From: an uncultured Erythrobacter sp.
GTDB lineage: Bacteria; Pseudomonadota; Alphaproteobacteria; Sphingomonadales; Sphingomonadaceae
Direction: 5' to 3'
Assembly: GCA_947488755.1 (NCBI GenBank)
Contig: CANLAD010000001.1
Span: forward strand, 2,117,501 to 2,181,500
DNA: 64,000 bases
Within the stretch, counting starts at the first letter, position 1, and each line of letters starts with the position of its first letter. This document shows, piece by piece, positions 48,290 through 56,214 of the stretch. The position numbers and the translations under genes are program-made. The notes below the pieces were generated by a model. It was not told where the DNA came from and made no database searches. It saw only the letters and a program-made list of their open reading frames with translations.

Positions 48290-50242
48290 CTATCCCTCGA
48301 CAGCTGCCGGCTGCGGTCCCGATGGTGATCGACTTACCCGAAATCCGGCAATCAGGGCCAGCAGCGTGAGCAATTGCGCGCCGATCGTCTCGACAGTCGG
48401 GAAGAAGCCGAGTTCGGCGAGGCGCGGCAAGCCGGCAATGAAAGTGGCGGAAAGAACTCCGGCCTCCTGGAAAGCGCCCACGCCCTTGCCCGCGAGAATG
48501 ACCGCAAGGATCGCAATCAGGATAGCACTGTAGCGGAAGAACTGGGTGATCGGCAGTTTGCGGCTGTAGCGCAGCATGGCCCATGCAATGAGCGCCAGCA
48601 GCGCTACTGCGGACAAGGCACCTGCCAGTATGATGCCGCTGCTCTGCGGGTTCCACAGGGCAGCGTAGAACAGGATAGTCTCGAACGCTTCCCGGTAGAC
48701 GACCACGAATGCAAGACCAAAGAGAAACCATGCCGATCCGCGCGAAAGCGCCTTGCCCATTTTTTCCTGGATATAGCGCCGCCATTCCTCGGCCTGGGAT
48801 TTGCCATGCATCCAGATCCCGACCGATACGAGAATGACAGCCGCAAGCAGCGCGCCGATCCCTTCGGTCATCTCGCGGCTCGCACCGCTGATGCTCACAA
48901 AGTAGGTTGCCAGGACCCAGGTGGCGACACCTGCAAGAAGAGCAGCGATCCACCCGCCATGGACATAGGGCAGTACCTCGAAGCGGTTCGACTTTTTCAC
49001 AAAGGCAATCATGGCGATCACAACCAGAAGTGCTTCGATCCCCTCGCGCAGCAGGATGGTGAACGCCCCGAGAAAGGTCGAGATTTCGCTGGCCGCCTCA
49101 GGAGCCAACGCTCCCTCGGCTCTGGCCAGCAGACTATCGATGCGAGCCCTTAGTTGCTGTAGTTCGGATGGATTCGCACCGGACTCTATTCCGGCCCGGA
49201 ATTGCCCGAGCGCCTGTTCTACCTCCCGCATCAAACCGCCATCGCGCGTTGCCAGGAGAGCCTCCAGGGGTTCAAACCCGTCGAGATAGGCAGACAGGGC
49301 AAGCTGCCGCGCTTCCTCTCGGTTGCCAGCCCGATAAGCTGACAGGCTGCGATCGAGCGTATCGCGAACGAAGGCGAGCGAACCTGCGTCATTTGCCTGT
49401 CCCACCGCATCGGGATTGGCGCGAAGATAGGCCATGACGGCGAGCGCACGGTCCTCGCCGATCTGCTCGGCCAGACTTTCCGGTGTGAGCGCGGCGAGCG
49501 TCTCGAGATCGGGGACAAGCTGGCGTATGCCATCATCTTCCCGCCAAATACGCTCGCCCTTGGCCACATCTTCAAAAGCAATGCTGCCGGCATGGAATGC
49601 AAGCGCCCAGCGATCCTCGTCGGACAGCGATGCGAAGCTGGCCATGGACGTTCCTTCCAGCCCTTGCGTGATGACCTGGTAAAGCCCGAACGCACTGCGC
49701 TGCCGCGCCCGGTCACTATCGGTGAAGTCGATCGGCGGGGGATCAAGTGCCTGCATTGCGGCAGGTGGCGCACTTCCGGCGGCGCCGTGACACGAGGCGC
49801 AGTTCTGCGCGAAGAGAGTGCGGGCGCGGTCAAGGTCGGGCGCTTGCGAAGGGGCAAGCGGAACCGGGTAGGCTGTCAGCAACGAGGCTGCCAGCGCGCG
49901 CGCTAAGCGCCCAACTCGCTCGGCGGGTTCCTTATTGGCGATCAGAGCTCGCAGCTGGTCCGATCGGCGGATGAGTGCTTGATTGTCTTTAGTATCCGGC
50001 AATGCAGCGATCTGCCGCGCCACGACATCGGAAAACTCCACCATTTCGCGATATTCGAATTCGTCGGCAACACTTCCCTCGGAAACGGCGGAGGCGTAGT
50101 CGACCGCGATATAATCGAGCAGACGCCAGGTGGTTCGCACGTCGGGTTCTTCCGCGTTCGCGGTGACGGACAGACACAGCGCAAGCGCCAGCAGAATGAG
50201 CCGCAGTGCCGGATGGACGGTGGCGGAGACGATGCGATGCAT
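48290..50242 (-). CDS. cytochrome c-FTR1 family iron/lead permease
   Basis: 650 aa. Signal peptide (LCLSVTANA), a cytochrome c domain (NCASCHGAAG with a matching distal Met) at about residues 140-260, a helical linker, and an FTR1 membrane domain with two REG/E-x-x-E motifs (REGIEALLV and YREAFETILF). FTR1 transporters take up ferric iron after oxidation; the fused cytochrome c may pass electrons from that oxidation. PbrT-type lead uptake proteins also belong here. A possible Fur box lies just upstream. Convergent with the small membrane gene before it. Confidence 0.88.
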   Translation of the reverse strand: MHRIVSATVHPALRLILLALALCLSVTANAEEPDVRTTWRLLDYIAVDYASAVSEGSVADEFEYREMVEFSDVVARQIAALPDTKDNQALIRRSDQLRALIANKEPAERVGRLARALAASLLTAYPVPLAPSQAPDLDRARTLFAQNCASCHGAAGSAPPAAMQALDPPPIDFTDSDRARQRSAFGLYQVITQGLEGTSMASFASLSDEDRWALAFHAGSIAFEDVAKGERIWREDDGIRQLVPDLETLAALTPESLAEQIGEDRALAVMAYLRANPDAVGQANDAGSLAFVRDTLDRSLSAYRAGNREEARQLALSAYLDGFEPLEALLATRDGGLMREVEQALGQFRAGIESGANPSELQQLRARIDSLLARAEGALAPEAASEISTFLGAFTILLREGIEALLVVIAMIAFVKKSNRFEVLPYVHGGWIAALLAGVATWVLATYFVSISGASREMTEGIGALLAAVILVSVGIWMHGKSQAEEWRRYIQEKMGKALSRGSAWFLFGLAFVVVYREAFETILFYAALWNPQSSGIILAGALSAVALLALIAWAMLRYSRKLPITQFFRYSAILIAILAVILAGKGVGAFQEAGVLSATFIAGLPRLAELGFFPTVETIGAQLLTLLALIAGFRVSRSPSGPQPAAVEG

Positions 50243-50260
50243 GAGGGGTCTCTATATCTG

Positions 50261-50277
50261 TTGCAATTAATTCGCAA
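50261..50277 (-). promoter_or_regulatory. possible Fur box before the FTR1 gene
   Basis: Imperfect 17-bp palindrome TTGCAATTAATTCGCAA, 18 nt before the FTR1 start codon. Its AT-rich centre flanked by TTGC / GCAA resembles Fur-type sites. A Fur assignment fits an iron permease but is only a pattern match. Confidence 0.4.
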
Positions 50278-50338
50278 TAGCAGGGTGTAGACGGAAATGT
50301 ATTTCCTCCAACCCCCGATCGCGGGGATATTCTGGAGT

Positions 50339-50956
50339 TTAGGTAGAGCGCAGTTCGCCACGGGCCTGTTTGGAGACTTCGGCACTTCCCCACACCGCCA
50401 GTCCTGCCATGATGCTCGCCACAACCAGATCGGGCCACGCACGGCCGGTGCCGAAAACGCCAATCGCTGCCGCCAGCACGGCGATATTACCGATCGCGTC
50501 GTTGCGCGAACAGATCCACACCGAGCGCATGTTCGCGTCGCCCGAGCGATACCGGAACAGCATCGCGGCGACGGCGAGATTTACCGCCAGAGCAAGAGAA
50601 CCGATGGCGCCCATCGTTCCCGGGTCGGGCGACGCCCCGACAAAGAAACCCCAGATGGCCGAGCCGAGCACCCACAGGCCGAAAGCCAGCATGGTCGCTG
50701 CCTTTACGAGAGCCGCACGCGCGCGCCAGACGAGCGCCATCCCCGCTACACCGAGACTGATAGCATAGTTTGCCGCATCACCGAGAAAGTCGAGCGCGTC
50801 GGCCTGCAAGGCGCGCGAATCCGCAGCAATGCCTGCCACGATCTCCACGCCGAACATGATTGCATTAAGGCCCAGTGCGATCCACAGAATGCGCCGCCAT
50901 GTCGGATCGTTGTTGTTTGCACCGGCCTCATCGGGGCCGCAGCAGGTCTTTCCCAT
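50339..50956 (-). CDS. small CDF-family cation transporter
   Basis: 205-aa inner-membrane exporter of the cation diffusion facilitator type: six short helices, the first with MFGVEIVAGIAADSRALQAD and the Asp pair ALDFLGDAANY, the last with SRNDAIGNIAVLAAA. It lacks the long cytoplasmic C-terminal domain of CzcD, as in a short CDF subgroup often paired with MerR regulators. The N-terminal Cys pair (MGKTCCGPD) may bind metal. Divergent from the MerR gene; exports a divalent metal, possibly Zn, Cd or Pb. Confidence 0.82.
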   Translation of the reverse strand: MGKTCCGPDEAGANNNDPTWRRILWIALGLNAIMFGVEIVAGIAADSRALQADALDFLGDAANYAISLGVAGMALVWRARAALVKAATMLAFGLWVLGSAIWGFFVGASPDPGTMGAIGSLALAVNLAVAAMLFRYRSGDANMRSVWICSRNDAIGNIAVLAAAIGVFGTGRAWPDLVVASIMAGLAVWGSAEVSKQARGELRST

Positions 50957-50989
50957 TTACTCGACTCCTTGCGTCGATCCGCCCTATGC

Positions 50990-51010
50990 ACCTTGTAGTA
51001 ACTACAAGGT
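50990..51010. promoter_or_regulatory. MerR-type operator, perfect palindrome
   Basis: The arms ACCTTGTAGT and ACTACAAGGT flank a single central A in the CDF/merR intergenic region, like operators of CadR/PbrR-type regulators. On the minus strand it sits in the spacer between a -35 TTGACC and a -10-like CATAGG with 19-nt spacing, the stretched spacing MerR proteins act on, so the CDF gene is the likely target. Confidence 0.8.
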
Positions 51011-51031
51011 CAAGCGGCAGGAGCCTTTGTC

Positions 51032-51430
51032 ATGAGAATTGGTCAACTTGCCCGGATAACCGGCGTCAAATCCGAAACAATCCGCTTCTACGAGCGTGAG
51101 GGTATCCTCGCTGCCCCTCCACGCACGCGGGCCAATTATCGCGATTATGGACCAGCAGAGGAAGCGCGCCTTAACTTCATACGGCGCGCGCGTGATCTCG
51201 GCTTCTCCATGGCACGCATCAGGGAATTGCTCGATCTCTCCGATGATGCCGACCGGTCCTGCGCGGGCATCGACGCTCTGGCCAGAAGCCATCTCGGCGA
51301 GGTCGAGCGCAAGATCGCGAGCCTGGAGGCGTTGCGGACGGAACTTGGGCGTATGATCGCTGCCTGCGAGCAAGACACTGTAGGCGATTGCCGCATCATC
51401 GATGCACTTGCGGGTACCGCCGAGCCTTGA
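51032..51430 (+). CDS. MerR-family metal-responsive regulator
   Basis: 132 aa: N-terminal helix-turn-helix (MRIGQLARITGVKSETIRFY, then LNFIRRARDLGFSMARIREL), a coiled-coil dimer helix, and C-terminal metal ligands: Cys in RSCAGIDALA, Cys in ACEQDTVGDC. The Cys positions fit the CadR/PbrR/ZntR branch (divalent metal) rather than CueR. It represses and, with metal, activates the divergent CDF gene through the palindrome between them; AGGAG lies before the ATG. Confidence 0.88.
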   Translation: MRIGQLARITGVKSETIRFYEREGILAAPPRTRANYRDYGPAEEARLNFIRRARDLGFSMARIRELLDLSDDADRSCAGIDALARSHLGEVERKIASLEALRTELGRMIAACEQDTVGDCRIIDALAGTAEP

Positions 51431-51567
51431 TGTCCGCGCCTCGTGCGCCAGTTCGGTCAGGCTCGCCAATGCACGGCTTTTGTCGGCCGCCCATAAGAGA
51501 CTTAACTTCGGGAAAGGCCGACGAGTGCGAAGCTGCCCGTGTCGCCATCCCGGGTCTGTCGAACGGG

Positions 51568-52962
51568 CTATGATGCCGCCGCAGGCCAGTTCCAGACGGC
51601 CATTTTTTCAATGCTCATATCCGCCATAGTGTAGGGGATCCCGCCGACGCCAAGCCCGGAGCGGCGCAGCCCTGCAAAAGGCATCCAGTCGACGCGGAAT
51701 GCCGTATGGTCGTTCACCATCACAGCCGATCCCGCCAGAGACTGTATGCAATGATTGGCGATTGACAGCCGATCGCTGAATACAGCGGCCTGAAAGGCGT
51801 AAGGCAGGGCATTGGCCTGCTCGATAGCCAGGTCGATATCGTCATAGCCATACACGCAGATCACGGGGCCGAAGATTTCTTCCTGGGATACCTTGGCACT
51901 ATCCGGAGGATCGACAATGACGGTCGGGGAGAAAAGAGTGTCACTCAGACGGCTTCCCCCGCACACCAGGGTGCCTCCTGCTGCGATGGCTTCATCGACC
52001 CAGCGTTCGACGCGGTCAACTTCCTCCGTTCGGATCAGGGGTCCGCATTGGGTCTCAGCATCGGCGGGATCGCCCACTACCAGCTTTTCGGCAGCTCGCC
52101 TTAGGTCATGAGCGAAGTCTTTCAATTCTGCAGCAGGGACGTACACGCGCTGCACGGAAACGCAGACCTGACCCGAATGATAGAACCCGCCTTTGAGCAA
52201 CGAGGCGATCACTGCTGCGCGCTCCACGCCGCTGTCCACGATTACCGGCGCCGCGCCGCCGTGCTCGAGAGCAATGCGGGTTCCCGGCGCCAGCTTCGAG
52301 CGAAGCATCCAGCCGATCTTCGCAGAACCGATGAATGAGAAGAACTCCGTGCGCGGATCGGTTACCATTCTTTCGGCAATATCGTTGCCGCAAGGTGCGA
52401 ACCGGCACCAGGCCTCGGGCAGGCCGGCTTCATGGAGAATGCTCACGAAGCTCTGGCATGACAGAGGCGTTTCCAGCGCAGGCTTGATGAGAACGGGGCA
52501 CCCGGCTGCTACCGCCGGTCCAACCTGATGGACGATCAGGTTGAGCGGGTGATTGAATGCCGAGATCGCCACGACAGGACCGATCGGCTCGCGGAAGGTA
52601 TATGCCGTCCTTCCCGCACCCGCTTCTGTCAGGTCCATGGGGATCTCGTGACCGCCGCCATCGCTGAGCGCCTGAACGCATAAGTCGACGCTGTTGATCG
52701 CGCGACCGGCTTCCACGCGCGCATCGACCAGCGGTTTGCCGCCCTCCCTGACGATCTGGAGAGCCAGATCCTCGGCTCGTTCGCGCATGATATCCGCAGC
52801 CCGCCGGAGGATGGCGACACGCTCGTGCACGGCAAGCCAGCCATGGCGGTCGCGGTGGAGCAACTGCGCTTCATTCAGCCATTCATCGATTTGAGGCCAG
52901 TCGATTAGCGGCACTTCTGCAACCGGCTCGCGGTCGAACGGATTGTGAACGATCGTCTTCAT
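51568..52962 (-). CDS. aldehyde dehydrogenase
   Basis: 464-aa NAD(P)-dependent ALDH: catalytic Cys in FYHSGQVCVSVQRVYV, general base Glu in LEHGGAAPV, cofactor loop FIGSAKIG. It overlaps the acetolactate synthase gene by 4 nt, so the two are translated together. The natural aldehyde is unknown; the pairing suggests a product of the upstream enzyme or of related pyruvate chemistry. Confidence 0.88.
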   Translation of the reverse strand: MKTIVHNPFDREPVAEVPLIDWPQIDEWLNEAQLLHRDRHGWLAVHERVAILRRAADIMRERAEDLALQIVREGGKPLVDARVEAGRAINSVDLCVQALSDGGGHEIPMDLTEAGAGRTAYTFREPIGPVVAISAFNHPLNLIVHQVGPAVAAGCPVLIKPALETPLSCQSFVSILHEAGLPEAWCRFAPCGNDIAERMVTDPRTEFFSFIGSAKIGWMLRSKLAPGTRIALEHGGAAPVIVDSGVERAAVIASLLKGGFYHSGQVCVSVQRVYVPAAELKDFAHDLRRAAEKLVVGDPADAETQCGPLIRTEEVDRVERWVDEAIAAGGTLVCGGSRLSDTLFSPTVIVDPPDSAKVSQEEIFGPVICVYGYDDIDLAIEQANALPYAFQAAVFSDRLSIANHCIQSLAGSAVMVNDHTAFRVDWMPFAGLRRSGLGVGGIPYTMADMSIEKMAVWNWPAAAS

Positions 52963-54599
52963 AGCTCACACACCTTTGCGCCGAGTTCATCAATCAGCAC
53001 CTTCTTGTTTTCGGAATAGTCGACGGGCAGATCGACGAGATGCACGCCGCCAGCCTCGAATGCGTCGTTCAGGACCGCCACAAGATCTGCGCTCCGTTCG
53101 ACCCGGTGACCGGTCGCTCCATAGCTTTGTGCGTAGGTGACGAAGTCGGGATTGGAAAAGGTCAGGCCGTAGTCCGGAAAGCCGAGCTGGTCCTGCTTCC
53201 AGCGGATCATGCCGTATGCCGCATCGTTCAGGACGAGTACGACGAGGTTCAGGCCCAGCCTGACGGCCGTTTCCAGTTCCTGCGAGTTCATCATGAACCC
53301 GCCATCGCCGCATACCGCGAGCACTCTGCGCCCCGGCGACAGCATCGCCGCCATCATGGCCGATGGAAGGCCTGCGCCCATCGTCGCCAATGCATTGTCG
53401 AGCAGGATGGTGCCAGGCTCGTGGGCGATGTAGTTTCTGGCGAACCAGATCTTGTAGATGCCGTTGTCGAGCGCAACGATATCATCGCGCGCCATTACGC
53501 TGCGTACGTCGGCAACCACGCGCTGGGGGACCATTGGAAAACGTTCGTCGTCGCTGGTCTCGGAGATGTGCGATGCAATCTCGTGATGCAGGGCGGTATA
53601 ATAGCTGCGGTCGCACTGCAGCTTGCCATCCAGGCGGTTTCCCAGCCGCTCGACCGATCCGGCGATGTCGCCGATGACCTCGAGCTGCGGGAAGTAGACC
53701 TGATCGACTTCGGCTGCCTTGTAATTGATATGGATGACGGTCTGCCCGCCCGGCTCCATGAAGAAGGGCGGCTTCTCCACCACGTCGTGACCGATATTGA
53801 CGATCAGATCGGCCTTTTCGATTGCGCAGTGAACATAATCGCCCGACGATAGCGCCGCGGTGCCCAGATAGAGCTCGCTATCTTCATCGACCACGCCCTT
53901 GCCCATCTGGGTGTCGAAGAATGGAAAGCCGGTATCAGACACGAATTTGCGCAACGCTTTCGAAGCGCGGCGGCGGTTCGCTCCGGCACCGATCAGGAGC
54001 AATGGCCGCTCAGCCGCGATGATGCGCTCGGCCGCTTCGTCGAGCGCAGCATCTCCGGCGACCGCATAACGCCTGTAATGCGGAGGTATGACCGGTTCGA
54101 TCGTTTCCTCTTCAGCGATATCTTCCGGCAGCTCGAGCAGTACAGCGCCCGGCCTTTCTTCCTGCGCCAGACGGAAACCTTCGCGAACGAGCGAGGGAAT
54201 GCGATTGCCGTTCACGATCTGGGTCGAAGCCTTGCAGAGCGGCGTAAACAGGGAAACGACGTCGACAATCTGGAACTGAGCCTGTTTCGATGTCTTGATC
54301 GGTTTCTGCCCAGTAATAATGACGAGCGGAAAGGCCCCGAGCGCGGCATAGGCCGCCGGTGTGGTCAGGTTCGTGGCACCAGGCCCGAGCGTTGCCAGGC
54401 ACACACCTGCCTTGCCGGTCAGGCGGCCATAGGTCGCCGCCATGAAGCCAGCGCCCTGTTCGTGACGGGCCAGAACCAGCGTGATGGCGGAAGTTCGCAG
54501 CGATTCCAGGAGATCCAGGTTCTCTTCGCCTGGAACGGCGAAAACATATTCGACGCCCTCGGCCTCGAGCGCGGCGACCATAAGATCGGAAGCTTTCAT
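52959..54599 (-). CDS. acetolactate synthase-like thiamine-diphosphate enzyme
   Basis: 546 aa of the acetolactate synthase large-subunit family. N-terminal pyrimidine-binding part with the catalytic Glu (YVFAVPGEENLDLLESL), central TLGPGATNL, and C-terminal diphosphate motif GDGGFMMNSQELETAV ... NDAAYGM. It condenses two pyruvates, or pyruvate with another acceptor. No small (regulatory) subunit gene is adjacent, so a catabolic (AlsS-like) or specialised carboligase role is more likely than branched-chain amino-acid synthesis. Confidence 0.85.
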   Translation of the reverse strand: MKASDLMVAALEAEGVEYVFAVPGEENLDLLESLRTSAITLVLARHEQGAGFMAATYGRLTGKAGVCLATLGPGATNLTTPAAYAALGAFPLVIITGQKPIKTSKQAQFQIVDVVSLFTPLCKASTQIVNGNRIPSLVREGFRLAQEERPGAVLLELPEDIAEEETIEPVIPPHYRRYAVAGDAALDEAAERIIAAERPLLLIGAGANRRRASKALRKFVSDTGFPFFDTQMGKGVVDEDSELYLGTAALSSGDYVHCAIEKADLIVNIGHDVVEKPPFFMEPGGQTVIHINYKAAEVDQVYFPQLEVIGDIAGSVERLGNRLDGKLQCDRSYYTALHHEIASHISETSDDERFPMVPQRVVADVRSVMARDDIVALDNGIYKIWFARNYIAHEPGTILLDNALATMGAGLPSAMMAAMLSPGRRVLAVCGDGGFMMNSQELETAVRLGLNLVVLVLNDAAYGMIRWKQDQLGFPDYGLTFSNPDFVTYAQSYGATGHRVERSADLVAVLNDAFEAGGVHLVDLPVDYSENKKVLIDELGAKVCEL

Positions 54600-54690
54600 T
54601 CGTCGGTCCTCTTTTACGAGTTGCAGGGCGGTTCATGCCGTGCGCTACCAAACTGCTTGCTTGCAGCGGCCGACCTGATCGCCGCGCTTG

Positions 54691-55190
54691 TCAATGGTCG
54701 TGATCATGGTCTTGGCATTGGTTCTTTTCGACCTGATGGCCCGGGACCATAACCGGATCACAGTTGGCAGCGAGGCAGGCTTCGAACGTTGCATGGGTGA
54801 TGGCGTGCCGCGTCTCGAGCATACCGCGAGCCCACGCCTTCACATCCTCGAAAGCCTGCAACGAAGATTCGGCAGGAACGACATGCGCCTCAAGCGCGCG
54901 ATAATGCTCGCTGATGCTCCAGACTTGGACGTGATGGACGTCGGCCACGCCTTCTGCGTCACGCAGGTCGCTCACAATGCGATCGAACTCGCTTTCGTCC
55001 GGCACCGCGCCCATCAAGAGACGCACCGTGCGAGGCAACAAAGTAACGCCCTGCCAGATCACAAAGTCACCAATGACCACCGTGATGGTCAGATCGGCGA
55101 TATAAAGTTCGTATCGCAGAATGAGCACGCCAGCCACGATCACACCGGCCGAAGCCAGCGCATCGGACACATTGTGCAGGAAGATCGAAT
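54691..55190 (-). pseudogene. 5'-truncated CzcD-like CDF transporter remnant
   Basis: The frame begins abruptly after the stop of the upstream CDF gene and reads YSIFLHNVSDALASAGVIVA, which is the middle of a CDF transporter (helix 5). The rest, including the cytoplasmic domain (LRDAEGVADVHHVQVWSISE) and a His-rich end (CQDHDHDH), is intact, but the first four or so helices are missing. A GTG at 55170 could start a 159-aa product, which could not work as a full transporter. Probably a deletion product. Confidence 0.75.
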
Positions 55191-55194
55191 AGGG

Positions 55195-55824
55195 TCAATT
55201 CCTCTTCTCGCCGTGTTTGGTTCCCGCATCGTCGTGGCTATCCATGTGAGCGTCGCGCAGAATCTCGATGCCGCCATAGAGAGCGATGCAAGCTACCGCG
55301 ATGCCCACAACGAGGTCGGGCCAGTTGGTTCCGGTCAGCATCACAATGATGCCGGCGATAATGATCCCGCCATTAGAGATAAAGTCGTTGAAGCTGAAGG
55401 TGGTCGCCGCCCGCATATTGACGTCCTTGTTCTCCATCTTCTGCAGCAGGCGCAGGCAATAGAGATTGACCATCCCCGCGATGATCGCCATCGCCATCAT
55501 CAATATCCCGCCCGGATCGGACCCTTCCACAAACCGTCGGTAAGCATCGAAGATAACCCCAGCAGAGAAGATCAGCAGCATGATGCCGGAGAAACGTGCG
55601 GCCCCGCGTTTCCAGGTCCGTGAGCGGGTCAGCGCGAGCAGGCTGAGCGCATAAACGATGGCATCGGATGAATTATCGAGGCCGTTCGCCAACAGCGCAT
55701 TAGAATCGGCAAAATACCCGACCGCGAAAAAGCCGATCGCGATGGCCACGTTAAGCCACAGGACAACCCACAGGGTCTTGCGCTTTTCAGGCGACCCGAC
55801 ATCGACCTCATCTCCGCCACTCAT
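55195..55824 (-). CDS. CDF-family cation transporter
   Basis: 209 aa with six membrane helices and the CDF metal-site helices (ADSNALLANGLDNSSDAIVY and TTFSFNDFISNGGIIIAG). It ends in a His/Asp-rich tail (HMDSHDDAGTKHGEKRN) and, like the 50.3-kb homologue, lacks the long C-terminal domain. The gene overlaps the STAS-like gene by 4 nt and so belongs to the czc operon. The target is probably Zn, Co or Cd. Confidence 0.82.
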   Translation of the reverse strand: MSGGDEVDVGSPEKRKTLWVVLWLNVAIAIGFFAVGYFADSNALLANGLDNSSDAIVYALSLLALTRSRTWKRGAARFSGIMLLIFSAGVIFDAYRRFVEGSDPGGILMMAMAIIAGMVNLYCLRLLQKMENKDVNMRAATTFSFNDFISNGGIIIAGIIVMLTGTNWPDLVVGIAVACIALYGGIEILRDAHMDSHDDAGTKHGEKRN

Positions 55825-56192
55825 GCTGCGTCCTCCTCGGTTTGTACCCAGCTTTCCGCATGACTACGCTGTGATGGCCGGAAAAACTTCATTTCGGCGC
55901 GGAAGAGTGAGGATGACAATTTCGTGCCCCACTCTTCCCATTCGCTGTCGCCGATTATGGCGATCCGGCCGAAACAATCCTTATGCCGGATGTCGAACTT
56001 GAGATCGCGCCAGAGACCTCCGAAGTTCCAACCCGAAAAGTCAGGCGCGAGCTCGATCACCATCGGGACGGTACCGGCCTCGCGCTCTGCGATATGTTCG
56101 AATTGGGGAACAAAGCGGTCATAAGCTTCATCCCCCTGCCTGCCTCCGGCACGTATCCAGAGCAGTCCGTTCTTTTCCTTCAGTGCCAGCAC
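55821..56192 (-). CDS. SpoIIAA/STAS-like protein (DUF3478 type)
   Basis: 123 aa. The pattern LLWIRAGGRQGDEAYDRFVP followed by PMVIELAPDFSGWNFGGLWRD and RIAIIGDSEWEEW fits the SpoIIAA-like family, which is found beside metal and stress genes. It lies 22 nt after czcA and overlaps the CDF gene by 4 nt. The biochemical role is unknown. Confidence 0.78.
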   Translation of the reverse strand: MLALKEKNGLLWIRAGGRQGDEAYDRFVPQFEHIAEREAGTVPMVIELAPDFSGWNFGGLWRDLKFDIRHKDCFGRIAIIGDSEWEEWGTKLSSSLFRAEMKFFRPSQRSHAESWVQTEEDAA

Positions 56193-56214
56193 CGTATTCT
56201 CCTTTCCCGATCGG

